Source: Klebsiella pneumoniae (GTDB taxonomy: Bacteria > Myxococcota_A > UBA796 > SXON01). Taken from it: a stretch of DNA of 59,308 bases. Under the pieces are notes generated by a model. It saw only the letters and a program-made list of their open reading frames with translations. It searched no databases and was not told the DNA's origin. The position numbers were made by a program, and so were the translations under genes. The DNA lies in NCBI GenBank assembly GCA_945862325.1, contig CAMAXZ010000025.1, forward strand, positions 1 through 59,308. The letters run 5' to 3'. Positions 35,254 to 43,772 of this stretch are shown here, piece by piece; the first letter of the stretch is position 1; the number at the start of each line of letters is the position of its first letter.

Positions 35254-36536
35254 CGGGCACCTCCGTCGAGCAGGAGCGACTGGCCGGCGGCTACCCGGAG
35301 GGCCTCCACCGCGACGGCGTGCCGGGCTTCGGCGCGCGCGAGGTCTACGGTGGCGTCCAGCGCGTCGCGGAGCGCGACGGACACGTCGGCGGCGCCGCCC
35401 GTCCCCGACTCGAAGCGCGACCGGGCGTCGGCGGCGGCCGCGTCGGCGGCGTCGCGGCGCACGCGGGCCGCCGCAAGGGACAGCGCGGCGGCGTCGAGCC
35501 GCGCCCGGCCGTCCGCCAGCCCGTCGCGCGCCTCCTGCTCGCGCAGGCGGAGGTTCGCCTCGGCGAGCCGACGCGAGGCCGCCGCCTCGGCGACCTCGGC
35601 GGCGCGTCGGCCCCCTTCGAGCGCGCTCCACGAGATGGTGGCCCCAGCCGACCACTGGGTCGCCTGCCCGGCGAAGCCGGTGGCGTTGCTCGCCCGCTCC
35701 TGGGCGAAGCCCGCGATCGTGGGCGCGACGCCGAGCTGGTTGCCCGTCACGGTGCGGGTGCGACATGCGAGCTGCGCCCGCGCCGCCTCGACCTCCGGGC
35801 GTGCGCGCGCCCCCGCCTCGAGATCGCCGTCCGGGCGGGCACGCGGGGTCAGATCGCTGGGCAGGACGTCGACGCCGGTGCGCGCGGACAACGCCCGTCG
35901 CGCCGCGGCGAGGTCGGCGTCGGCTTCGGCGAGCGCGCCGCGGCTCTGCGCGAGGTCCGCGGTGGCGCGGAGGAGATCGACCGCCGCGCCCGTTCCGACC
36001 GAGCGACGCGCGTCGACCCGCGCGAGGACCCGCTCGTTCGCGGCGACCGCGGCCGCCGCCGCGTCGCGGGCGAGCGTGGCGGTGCGGAGGTCCCACGCCG
36101 CCTGCGCGACCGCCAGCAAGGCGGACTGGCGCTTGGCGGTCGCCTCCGCGGTGGCGGCGTCGCGGCAGTCCGCCGCGGCGGCGAGGCTCGACCAGGCGGC
36201 GAGGTCGAGGAGCGGCACGTCGAGGCGCAGCGTGGCGTCGAGCTGATCGAGCGGGGTGATCACCACCGTGTCCTCCCCGGGGATCTCGACCTCGCTCGCC
36301 ACCTCGTTGCGGGTGTACCCCGCCGACGCCGTGAGCCGGGGCAGCAGGGCCGCGCGCGCCTGTCCGACCTTCGCCGCCGAAACGTCGGCCTCGGCCGCCG
36401 CGCCCGCCAGGGTGGGATCGACCTCCGCGGCGCGCGCGAGCAGGGCGTCGAGGCCGCCCGCCCGCGCCGGGCTCGAGAATGTAAGTGAGCACACACTCAC
36501 GAACAGGGCACGAAAAAACCACCTGGAGCGATGCAT
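35250..36536 (-). CDS. TolC-like outer membrane efflux channel
   Basis: A 428-residue protein with a signal peptide ending ARA|GG near residue 26 and two long Ala/Arg/Leu-rich coiled repeats, typical of the trimeric TolC channel-tunnel family. The strand-helix pattern (LTASAGYTRNE, ATISWSALEGGRR) matches outer-membrane efflux domains. It is the first structural gene after the TetR gene (54 bases apart). A GTGAG-N6-CTCAC palindrome lies inside its signal-peptide codons. A GTG at that palindrome could start a shorter form without a signal, which is unlikely. Confidence 0.88.
   Translation of the reverse strand: MHRSRWFFRALFVSVCSLTFSSPARAGGLDALLARAAEVDPTLAGAAAEADVSAAKVGQARAALLPRLTASAGYTRNEVASEVEIPGEDTVVITPLDQLDATLRLDVPLLDLAAWSSLAAAADCRDAATAEATAKRQSALLAVAQAAWDLRTATLARDAAAAAVAANERVLARVDARRSVGTGAAVDLLRATADLAQSRGALAEADADLAAARRALSARTGVDVLPSDLTPRARPDGDLEAGARARPEVEAARAQLACRTRTVTGNQLGVAPTIAGFAQERASNATGFAGQATQWSAGATISWSALEGGRRAAEVAEAAASRRLAEANLRLREQEARDGLADGRARLDAAALSLAAARVRRDAADAAAADARSRFESGTGGAADVSVALRDALDATVDLARAEARHAVAVEALRVAAGQSLLLDGGAR
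36485..36500. promoter_or_regulatory. Predicted TetR operator inside the tolC-like gene
   Basis: GTGAG-CACACA-CTCAC, 16 bases, sits 36 bases inside the tolC-like reading frame. It shares arms and spacing with the site at the tetR start (37179-37194), so the same repressor probably binds both. Confidence 0.5.
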
Positions 36537-36589
36537 GGAGCGTCCGCGAGAGAGGGGTGAACGCGAGGGCGTCGCGCGGCGGGCGGGGC

Positions 36590-37177
36590 TCACGACGCGC
36601 CGCCGGGGGGCCGCGCGCCGGCCCACAGCACGTCGACGAGCCCGCGCACGAAGGTGGTCGTGGCGATCGGCATCTGCTCGGCGAGGCCCGTCATGTGGCT
36701 CATGGAGTACGCCACGATGGCGCCTGAGAACACGCGAGCGAACACCTCGGGATCCGAGCGCCGCATCCGCCCGGCGAGCATCTGGGTCTCGAACCACGCG
36801 GAGAGGATCTTCATCCCCTGGACCGGAGCCGAGTTACCGCCTTCAAACTTAGGCTTGCCCGGATTTCGACTCCAGCGGAGCATCGAACGCGGCATCTCGG
36901 CGCGCATCGTCTCGACGAGGCCCAACGCGAGGCGCTCGAGCTGCTCCGGCAGGGGCCCGTCGGTGGACTCCAGCTCGCGGACCCACGCGGGAACCGCGCC
37001 GGCCATCGCACGCTCGAAGAGAGCCTCCTTCGTATGGAATCGTTTGAACACGAGCGCCTCGGACACCCCGGCCCGCGCGGCCACCGCGGCCGTTGTGGCG
37101 TCCGTGCCCGACTCGAGGAAGACCGCGCGCGCGGCCTCGAGGATCTGGGCGTCGGTGATGCGGGTGCGCGGCGGCAT
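36590..37177 (-). CDS. TetR family regulator of the exporter operon
   Basis: A 195-residue regulator with the TetR N-terminal helix-turn-helix (about residues 8-55, with VAARAGVSEALVFKRFHTKEAL) and a helical ligand-binding C-terminal domain. It is transcribed ahead of the exporter genes, 54 bases before the TolC-like gene. A 16-base palindrome touches its own start and recurs near the tolC start, which suggests it represses itself and the exporter until the cargo or a toxic ligand binds. The ligand is unknown. Confidence 0.9.
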   Translation of the reverse strand: MPPRTRITDAQILEAARAVFLESGTDATTAAVAARAGVSEALVFKRFHTKEALFERAMAGAVPAWVRELESTDGPLPEQLERLALGLVETMRAEMPRSMLRWSRNPGKPKFEGGNSAPVQGMKILSAWFETQMLAGRMRRSDPEVFARVFSGAIVAYSMSHMTGLAEQMPIATTTFVRGLVDVLWAGARPPGGAS

Positions 37178-37178
37178 G

Positions 37179-37194
37179 GTGAGTCACTACTCAC
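37179..37194. promoter_or_regulatory. Predicted TetR operator at the tetR start
   Basis: GTGAGT-CACT-ACTCAC, a perfect 6-base inverted repeat ending 2 bases before the ATG at 37177. A bound dimer here would block transcription or initiation of the tetR-exporter operon. The same arms recur at 36485-36500. Confidence 0.6.
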
Positions 37195-37246
37195 GATCCG
37201 CGCGGCGCGCAACCGTGCGACCGGGCGAGGTGTGACCGGCGCTACC

Positions 37247-37831
37247 TCAGCCGAGCGCGGCGCGGAGCGCGCCGGCCACCACGCCGTCGACGAGCGCCGC
37301 CTGTCCGTAGGAGCCCATCTTGCCTTCGAGCGTGCCGTCCGCGGTCAACAACGCGAATCCGTGGATGGTCGACCAGCTCGACAGCACGCGGACCACCAGC
37401 GCGGGGTCATCCGGGGCGCACCCGCGGATCCGCGCGACCTCCGCGAGGAACCGCCCGAAGGTGCCGAAGCTGATCGCGTGCAGCTCGGCGAAGCGCTCCG
37501 CGTCCTTCAGCTCGGCCAGGAACATCACCCGGTAGTGCTCGGGGTGTTCGAGCGCGAACGCGAGATACTCCCGGGTCATCCGCGGGAGCCGCGCGTCGGG
37601 GTCGCCCTCGGGCACTCCGTCGAGCCGTCGGTGCACCGCCCTCCAGCCGTCGAGCGCGACCGCCGCGAACAACGACGCGCGATCCTCGAAGTGATGGAAC
37701 GGCGCGCCCGACGACACCCCGAGCCGCCGGGCGAGGTCGCGGATGGAGATCTCCGTGGGCGGGTGGTCCCGGAGCAAGGCGACGGTCTCGCGCACCAGGG
37801 CGTCGCGTAGCGCTTCGAAGGGCGGGCTCAC
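37247..37831 (-). CDS. TetR family regulator with WHG-type C-terminal domain
   Basis: A 194-residue regulator. GTG at 37831 is preferred: it opens directly on helix 1 (ALRDALVRETVALLRDH), while an earlier start at 37882 would add Arg-rich residues and cover the tandem operator. The HTH is ISIRDLARRLGVSSGAPFHHFEDRASL. The C-terminal part (MTREYLAFALEHPEHYRVMF; WSTIHGFALL) fits the WHG/TetR_C_33 type. It is divergent from the epimerase-like gene with two tandem palindromes between them, so it probably controls that gene and itself. Confidence 0.88.
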   Translation of the reverse strand: MSPPFEALRDALVRETVALLRDHPPTEISIRDLARRLGVSSGAPFHHFEDRASLFAAVALDGWRAVHRRLDGVPEGDPDARLPRMTREYLAFALEHPEHYRVMFLAELKDAERFAELHAISFGTFGRFLAEVARIRGCAPDDPALVVRVLSSWSTIHGFALLTADGTLEGKMGSYGQAALVDGVVAGALRAALG

Positions 37832-37875
37832 GCGGGGGCCTAACCGCGGACGTTGACGACGTCGCGCCGCGCGAC

Positions 37876-37904
37876 TAAGCACCGCTCAACTGAGCACCGC
37901 TCAG
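37876..37904. promoter_or_regulatory. Tandem TetR-type operator between divergent genes
   Basis: Two copies of a 13-base near-palindrome, TAAGCACCGCTCA (37876-37888) and TGAGCACCGCTCA (37891-37903), start 15 bases apart. With one flanking base on each side the second is a perfect CTGAGC-ACC-GCTCAG repeat. They sit 45 bases from both the TetR start (37831) and the epimerase start (37949). Confidence 0.6.
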
Positions 37905-37948
37905 CCGCCGCGCCGCGCGGCGCACCCGCCTCCCCCCCGCAGGACCAC

Positions 37949-38992
37949 ATGCGCGCCTTCATCACTGGTTCGACTGGACTTCTCGGCAACAATCTCGTTC
38001 GCGCGCTCGTCGCGGGCGGCCACACGGTCCGCGCGCTCGCCCGCAGCAGTGCGAAGGCGGAGGCGCAGCTCGAAGGGCTGCGCGGGGTCGAGGTCGTCAC
38101 GGGCGATCTCGACGACGTGGGCGCGTTCGCGCCGGCGTTGGACGGTGTGGACGTGGTCTTCCACACCGCGGCGTACTTCCGTGAGTACTTCGGTCGGGGC
38201 GAACACGAGGCGCGCCTGCAGGCCCTCAACGTCGACGCGACCGTGGCGCTCGCCCGCGCGGCGCACGCACGCGGCGTCGGGCGCTTCGTGCACACCTCCT
38301 CGTCGGGCACGATCCGCGACCGCGACGACGGCGGGCTCGCGACCGAGGCGGACGCGCACCCCACCGACGCGCTGCCGAATCGGTACTTCGCGAGCAAGGT
38401 CCGCGCCGATCTCGCCCTCACGCTCGTGGCGGAGGAGATCGGGATCGATGTGGTCACGATCCTGCCGGGCTGGATGTTCGGCCCGGGCGACGCCGCCCCG
38501 ACGAGCGCCGGGAAGCTCGTACAGGACGCGCTCGCGGGTCGGCTCCCGCCCGTGGCCTTGCCGGGAGGCACGTCGATCGTCGACGCGCGCGACGTCGCGG
38601 TCGTCATGGCACGCGCCGCGGAGGCGGCGTCGCCCCACGACCGGTTCATCGTCGCCGGACGGCACGCCTCGCTCGCCGAGGTGATCGGCCGACTCGCCGA
38701 GCTCACCGGGCGCGCGCCGCCGCGCGCCACGCTCCCCTACGCCGCCGCCTGGGGCTTCGCGGCCGCGCAGGAGGCGTTCGCGTGGCTCACCAGCCGAGAG
38801 CCGCTCGTCACGCGGATGGCCCTCGCGACGCTGAACACCGGACACCACCTGTCGTCCGCTCACGCGGAGAACACGCTCGGCGCGACGTTCCGGCCGCTCG
38901 GCGAGACGCTCGAGGACACCGTCGCGTGGTACCGCGCACGCGCCGAAGCGCCGCTCGCCGCGCCGGGCGCGCGGGGCTACAGCGGCGCGTGA
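37949..38992 (+). CDS. NAD-dependent epimerase/dehydratase family (extended SDR) reductase
   Basis: A 347-residue extended short-chain dehydrogenase. GSTGLLGNN near the N-terminus is the nucleotide-binding motif (GxxGxxG), GDLDD follows the second strand, and YFASK contains the catalytic Tyr-x3-Lys with HTSSSGT supplying the Ser. The pattern resembles dihydroflavonol-4-reductase and 3-beta-hydroxysteroid dehydrogenase-like members rather than sugar epimerases. AGGA lies 4 bases before the ATG. The divergent TetR and tandem operator suggest it is inducible. Its stop overlaps the next gene's GTG start. Confidence 0.88.
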   Translation: MRAFITGSTGLLGNNLVRALVAGGHTVRALARSSAKAEAQLEGLRGVEVVTGDLDDVGAFAPALDGVDVVFHTAAYFREYFGRGEHEARLQALNVDATVALARAAHARGVGRFVHTSSSGTIRDRDDGGLATEADAHPTDALPNRYFASKVRADLALTLVAEEIGIDVVTILPGWMFGPGDAAPTSAGKLVQDALAGRLPPVALPGGTSIVDARDVAVVMARAAEAASPHDRFIVAGRHASLAEVIGRLAELTGRAPPRATLPYAAAWGFAAAQEAFAWLTSREPLVTRMALATLNTGHHLSSAHAENTLGATFRPLGETLEDTVAWYRARAEAPLAAPGARGYSGA

Positions 38993-39894
38993 CGCCGTCC
39001 GCCCCGCTCCGCGTGGTCCGAAGCCTGCTCCTCGGCATCGCGACGGCGCTCGCGCTGCTCGCGGCGCTCGAAGGCGCGTCGCGCGCGATCGGCTGGCCGG
39101 ATCCGGGCATCTACACAGGGGACCCGGCGGGCCTGTGGGCGTTGCGCCCCAACCTCCGCGCGCGCCCGGTGCGCTTCGAAGAGCGCGGGACGACGTTCGC
39201 GGTGCGCACGAACCGGCTCGGCTGGCGAGACGCCGAGCCGGAGCCGGAGGGTCTCCTCTGCCTCGGCGACTCGACGACGTTCGGTTGGGGCGTCGAGGAG
39301 GACGAAGCCTGGCCGGCGCGGCTCGAGGCGCGCCTGGGGATGCCCGTGCACAACGCGGGGGTGCCGGGCTTCAGCACCCACCAGGGGCGCCAGGCGCTCC
39401 AGGCGGCCCTCGCGGTGCGGCCGCGGGCGGTGCTGCTCGCGTACCTCGTGCGCGACGCGCAGGCCGCGGCGATCCCCGACGCCGCGCGCCCAGCGTCCAC
39501 CGCCCCGCCGGATCTCCAGCTCCTCCACCTGCTCCGCTCCATCCGCCCGCGTCCCGCGGCGGCCGCGGGCGGCCCGACCACCCGCGTGCCGCCCGAGGCC
39601 TACGAGGCGAACCTCCTCGCGATGATCGCCGCGGTGCGGGCGGCCGGCGCCCTCCCTCTGCTGCTCGCCTTCCCCATGCGGACCCCGGCCACCGCGCACC
39701 TCGCGGTGCTCCGCGGGCTCGACGGGCGCGCGGACGGCGCGCCGCTCCTGGAGCCGGCCATGCCACCAGGCTCCTGGTTCGAGGAGGACCCAATCCACCT
39801 CACGCCGAATGGAAACGCTCACCTCGCGGAACAGCTCGTCGTGGAGCTGCCGTCCCGCGTCGCGCCGCGGTCGCAGCAGTTGCTGCCCCGTTGA
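38989..39894 (+). CDS. Membrane-anchored SGNH hydrolase
   Basis: A 301-residue protein with an N-terminal membrane helix (about residues 8-28) and an SGNH hydrolase fold: LGDSTTFGWG (nucleophile Ser), HNAGVPGFST (block II Gly region), and EDPIHLTPNGN (catalytic Asp and His). The GTG start overlaps the reductase stop (GTGA), so the two enzymes are co-translated. It may remove or transfer an acyl group at the membrane. It is a paralog of the Tat-exported hydrolase at 31139. Confidence 0.85.
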   Translation: MTPSAPLRVVRSLLLGIATALALLAALEGASRAIGWPDPGIYTGDPAGLWALRPNLRARPVRFEERGTTFAVRTNRLGWRDAEPEPEGLLCLGDSTTFGWGVEEDEAWPARLEARLGMPVHNAGVPGFSTHQGRQALQAALAVRPRAVLLAYLVRDAQAAAIPDAARPASTAPPDLQLLHLLRSIRPRPAAAAGGPTTRVPPEAYEANLLAMIAAVRAAGALPLLLAFPMRTPATAHLAVLRGLDGRADGAPLLEPAMPPGSWFEEDPIHLTPNGNAHLAEQLVVELPSRVAPRSQQLLPR

Positions 39895-39961
39895 CGAGCC
39901 CTGACAACTCCCCGACATCCGAACGTGGTCGTCCGGGGCATTGTGAGGGCGAGGACAGTCC

Positions 39962-41272
39962 GTGCTCATCCTGCTGTCTTGTGTACCGCTCGACACGAAG
40001 AGCGACCTCGACGTTGTTCCCGCGGGTGACACGGCGGCGTTTGTCGCACGTTGGACGTCGCTGGTGAGCGGTCCGTCACAGCTCGAGGTCCGCTTCGACG
40101 ACGAGACGCTGACCTTCTCCGATCCGACGCCGACCGACACCCACGAGCTCCTGATCGTCGGCGTGCCCCCACGCACGGTGGCCGAGGTCGCGGTCATCGA
40201 GGACGGCGCCGCCGGCGGGAGCGCCGTCCTCGAGACCCCCGCGTTGCCGTCCTGGGCGCCGGATCTCGACGTGGCCGTCGACGACCCGGCGCTCCAGGCG
40301 TCGGGCCTCACGCTCGTACCGCTCGTCCTCGACGCGCCCGCCGGCGTCCTCCTCATCGACGGGCGCGGCCGGCCGGTCTGGGCGTGGCCCCCCGTCGACG
40401 GGACGGAGCTCGCCACACGCGCGCGGCTGTCCCTCGACGGTCGCCACATCCTGTTCAATGCGGCCGCGCCCAACGCCGACGATCCGGGCCTCATCCAGCG
40501 TGTGTCGCTCGCCGACGGCACGGCAGAGACCGTGATGATCAACGGCCTGCACCTCGACTTCGCCGAGTACACCGACGGCGGGTACCTCGGGCTCTCCTGG
40601 GAGATCCGTGAGTTGGAGGGGCGGCGGATCCTCGCCGACACCGTCGTGGAGCGGGACCCCTCCGGCGCGGAGCGCGTGGTCTGGTCCGCGTGGGACTGGT
40701 TCGAGCCGGACCTGACGCGCGCCTGGCCGCGGAGCTATCCGGCGGACCTCGATGTCGAAGATTGGACCCACATCAACGGGCTCTCGTACGATCCGGTCGA
40801 AGACGCCGTGTACCTCACGATGACGTTCAACAATGGCGTGGCGAAGCTCGATCGCGCCAGCGGCGAGCTGCTGTGGGTGGTCGCCGACCAATACGGGAAC
40901 GTTCGTCCCACGACGCCCGGCCTCGTCGAGCTCCCGCACTCGGCGGAGCGAACCGACACCGGGGACGTCCTCGTCTTCAATCGTGGCGATCTCTCCGACG
41001 TCTCGACCGGCTCGGCCTGGGTGGTCGAGATCGACGTCGACACCAGCGCGGGCACCGCGTCGGAGATCTGGTCGTACGAGCCGCCGGATCCCCTCGTGGT
41101 CGGCTTCCTCGGCTCCGCGGCGCGCCTCGACAACGGCAACACGCTGATCTCCTGGAGCAGCGCCGGACGCCTCGAGGAGGTGACCGCCGACGGCGAGGTC
41201 GCCCTCCAGCTCGGCACGGCGCTCGGTTCGGCCTTCGGGTTCGCCAGCCGAATCCCCGCCTTCGGACAGTAG
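39962..41272 (+). CDS. Arylsulfotransferase-like beta-propeller lipoprotein
   Basis: A 436-residue protein with a very short signal and lipobox LLSC (acyl-Cys7), GTG start, and AGGA 9 bases upstream. Residues about 10-95 look like an Ig-like domain. From about 100 the sequence shows repeated propeller strands: GHLV-type segments LLIDGRGRPVWAW, DWTHINGLSYDPVEDAVYLTM, HSAERTDTGDVLVFNRGD and GNTLISWSSAG. These match arylsulfotransferase (ASST) family propellers, in which His residues transfer sulfate. Whether the catalytic His is in place is uncertain, so only the fold is claimed. Confidence 0.75.
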   Translation: MLILLSCVPLDTKSDLDVVPAGDTAAFVARWTSLVSGPSQLEVRFDDETLTFSDPTPTDTHELLIVGVPPRTVAEVAVIEDGAAGGSAVLETPALPSWAPDLDVAVDDPALQASGLTLVPLVLDAPAGVLLIDGRGRPVWAWPPVDGTELATRARLSLDGRHILFNAAAPNADDPGLIQRVSLADGTAETVMINGLHLDFAEYTDGGYLGLSWEIRELEGRRILADTVVERDPSGAERVVWSAWDWFEPDLTRAWPRSYPADLDVEDWTHINGLSYDPVEDAVYLTMTFNNGVAKLDRASGELLWVVADQYGNVRPTTPGLVELPHSAERTDTGDVLVFNRGDLSDVSTGSAWVVEIDVDTSAGTASEIWSYEPPDPLVVGFLGSAARLDNGNTLISWSSAGRLEEVTADGEVALQLGTALGSAFGFASRIPAFGQ

Positions 41273-41280
41273 GAACACCC

Positions 41281-42189
41281 ATGACGTGGTCGCTGACGCT
41301 CCTCCTCGCGTGCGCTCCCGAAGCGCCCCCCTCCGCGTGCGTCGACTGCGCGCTCCGTGACGCCAACAATTACTCGTACACCTCGGAGCTCGACATCGGG
41401 GCGCTCCCGGTCAACGAGCGCGCGGACACCGTCGTCCGTTGGGACCACCTCACCCGTGACGTGCGCGGCGACGTGTTCGACCCGATGGCGGTCGAGCAGG
41501 CGCGGATCATCGGCTTCGCGTCGTTGTCCGCCGCGGAGGTCACCGAGGCGCTCACCCACGACGCGGTCGATCAGGCGGACGTCGGCGGGTACGCCACCTG
41601 CACGCCGACCGGGACGTCCTGCGCGCTCTCCGACTTCGGGCTCCTCGGCAACAGCGTCGACATCCAGCAGTACATGCAGGACGACGGTTCGACCTGGCTC
41701 ATCACCCTCGGCTCCGCGGGCTCCCTCGCGGTGGACGCCATGGCGTTCCTCACGCCGCGCCCCGGCATCGACGCCACGGAGGTGTCGATCACCAACGAGA
41801 CGAGCCGCCTCGACGTGCGCGTCGAGCTCGACGCGCTCGAGCCCGTCGTCGTCCGTGGCGGGACGTCCGCGTTGCACATGGACTGGTCCGCGCTCGACCA
41901 CGACGGGCTCGGCGACCCGCTCGACCACGGCACCGTGGACGAGGTGTGGGTGGGCCGGTTCACCCAGACGCTCCCCGAGCTCGAAGCGCAGATCTTCCAC
42001 CTCGAGACCCTCGCGGCCGAGACGTGGTCCATGGACGTCGCGGGCGCCGACGACGCGGACCTCGCCGAGCTCAAGGGCCAGCGCGCGTTCCCCGGCGTCG
42101 ACGCAGATTGGACCTGGATCCTCGCCCTCCGCTGCCGCGCCTGCACGAATCCAGCGCCCCGCCTGATCACCGTGCTCGAAGCGGGCTGA
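41281..42189 (+). CDS. Hypothetical lipoprotein next to the arylsulfotransferase-like protein
   Basis: A 302-residue lipoprotein I do not recognise. The signal MTWSLTLLLAC has a lipobox LLAC (acyl-Cys11). The mature part begins with CVDC and YTSELDIGALP and is rich in Asp, Thr and strand-like segments, with a Cys pair near residues 105-112 and CRAC near the end. It starts 8 bases after the previous stop, so the two probably form one transcript and may work together outside the cell. Confidence 0.7.
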   Translation: MTWSLTLLLACAPEAPPSACVDCALRDANNYSYTSELDIGALPVNERADTVVRWDHLTRDVRGDVFDPMAVEQARIIGFASLSAAEVTEALTHDAVDQADVGGYATCTPTGTSCALSDFGLLGNSVDIQQYMQDDGSTWLITLGSAGSLAVDAMAFLTPRPGIDATEVSITNETSRLDVRVELDALEPVVVRGGTSALHMDWSALDHDGLGDPLDHGTVDEVWVGRFTQTLPELEAQIFHLETLAAETWSMDVAGADDADLAELKGQRAFPGVDADWTWILALRCRACTNPAPRLITVLEAG

Positions 42190-42198
42190 GCGCCGGGC

Positions 42199-42981
42199 TC
42201 AGGAGCTCGCGCTGGTGTAGTGTCCGATCGCGCGCCGCCAGGCGAGCCGGCTCACCACCAGCAGCGCAGCCGCGACCGCCACCGCCTGCGCGCCGAGCGC
42301 GAGGTCGAGCCGCCCGAGCAGCGCCATGGGGGGCCAGCTCGTGACGAGCGCGACCGGCACGATCACCGTCAGCGCGAACCGCGCCGCGCCGGTGTACACG
42401 CTCACGGGCCATCGCCCGGCGTCCATGACCGCGCTGAGCAGGAAGCGGAGGTTGTCGACCCGCACGAACCAGAAGCTCGTGCAGACCACGAGGATCCAGA
42501 GGCCGTACACCGCGCCGAGGCCGGCGGCCCACATCAGCACGCACGCCGCGACCTCTCCGAGCCCCGGCGTCGGCAGGCCCGAGAGGGCCCAGGCCCCGAC
42601 CGCGACGCCGGCCACGGAGTCCCACGCGCGCGCCGGCGCAAAGCGCTGGAACGTGGCCGCGATCTGGGCGTCGGTCGGCTTCAGGAGCAGGTAGTCGAGC
42701 TGGCCCGTCCGGATGCCGTCGACGAGCGCGCCGAGGTTCGGCTCCACCAACGCCCCGACGAGGCCCTGAAGGATGAGGAAGAACGCCGTGACCAGCAGCG
42801 CCTCCCGGCCGCTCCACCCGGCCACGTCCGCGGTGTGCTGGTAGACCCCCCACACCGGCAGCACGACCCCCAGCGCGCCGAAGGCGCTCGCGCCGAAGTC
42901 TACCAGGAACGACTCCCGATAGGCCGCGGCCGACATCAGCGCCACGCGGAGGAGCGCCGGGATGACGCGCAGGCTCCGCAT
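42199..42981 (-). CDS. ABC-2 family permease B
   Basis: A 260-residue permease with six hydrophobic segments and no ATPase motif. The layout and the segment LVDGIRTGQLDYLLLKP, a D-G-I/V-R-xG-xLD-LL-KP motif, match the ABC-2 (DUF990-type) permease pair typical of small exporters. Its ATG overlaps the stop of the first permease (TGATG), so the two subunits are made together and probably form a heterodimer. Substrate unknown. Confidence 0.85.
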   Translation of the reverse strand: MRSLRVIPALLRVALMSAAAYRESFLVDFGASAFGALGVVLPVWGVYQHTADVAGWSGREALLVTAFFLILQGLVGALVEPNLGALVDGIRTGQLDYLLLKPTDAQIAATFQRFAPARAWDSVAGVAVGAWALSGLPTPGLGEVAACVLMWAAGLGAVYGLWILVVCTSFWFVRVDNLRFLLSAVMDAGRWPVSVYTGAARFALTVIVPVALVTSWPPMALLGRLDLALGAQAVAVAAALLVVSRLAWRRAIGHYTSASS

Positions 42982-43772
42982 CACGCCCCCACCGCGCCAT
43001 AGCGGCGGATGCCGGCCCGCCAGCCGACCGCGCAGAGGGCGATCGCGATCGACGCCCAAACGACCTGCAACGCGAGGATCGGGCCGGGCGGCTCGAGCCC
43101 CATCAACAGCTCCACCGGGGCCCCGAGCGCCGCATGGAACGGCAACCACCACGCCACCCGGACCCAAGCCGGGGGCATCAGCGCGAGGGGGATCAGGTAG
43201 CCCCCGAGGAGCGACCAGAGGAAGAACCACACCTGGAACAGCCCGAGCGACTGATCCCACCAGAACGCGAGGATCCCGAAGGCCGCGCTGACCGCGTAGC
43301 TGAGGAGGAACGCCAGGAACACCGACACGCCGAACGCGAGGCAGCGGCCGAGCCCCGGCCAGAACAGGGTGTCCGGCCGCCACACCAGCACCCCGAGGAC
43401 CAACGGAAACAAGACGAGCATCCGCCACGGCATCGCCGCCAGCGTCTCGGCGAACTGCCACGCGAGGGGGTTCATGGGGCGGAGGAGCTGAGGGCTCAAG
43501 GAGCCGGTCCGGATCTGGTGATTGAGCTCCCAGGCGACCCAGGCACCCGTGAGCTGGCGTACGACGAGGGTGATCGCGAAGTACCGCGTGAAGTCGGTCT
43601 GATCGAAGCCCCCGATGGGGCCGGCCGACTCGGCCGCGGCCCCCCAAAGCGCCAGCATGACCAGCGGCATGGTCGCGCTGAGGATCCAGATGATCATCTC
43701 GGCGCGGTAGGCGGTCATCTCGGCGAGCGCGACCCGGAGGAGCGTGGGGAAGGCGCGTAGGTAGGCGGTCAC
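42981..43772 (-). CDS. ABC-2 family permease A
   Basis: A 263-residue permease with six membrane segments and the loop HQIRTGSLSPQLLRPMNP, equivalent to the R-xG-xL-xxLL-P motif of its partner. GTG at 43772 overlaps the ATPase stop (GTGA). Together with the partner permease and the ATPase it forms a complete three-gene ABC-2 exporter. The substrate cannot be inferred. Confidence 0.86.
   Translation of the reverse strand: MTAYLRAFPTLLRVALAEMTAYRAEMIIWILSATMPLVMLALWGAAAESAGPIGGFDQTDFTRYFAITLVVRQLTGAWVAWELNHQIRTGSLSPQLLRPMNPLAWQFAETLAAMPWRMLVLFPLVLGVLVWRPDTLFWPGLGRCLAFGVSVFLAFLLSYAVSAAFGILAFWWDQSLGLFQVWFFLWSLLGGYLIPLALMPPAWVRVAWWLPFHAALGAPVELLMGLEPPGPILALQVVWASIAIALCAVGWRAGIRRYGAVGA

Noticed and set aside
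39900..39961. Possible terminator stem before the arylsulfotransferase-like gene
   Set aside because: CCCCG and CGGGG can pair only across a loop of about 19 bases and no T-tract follows.
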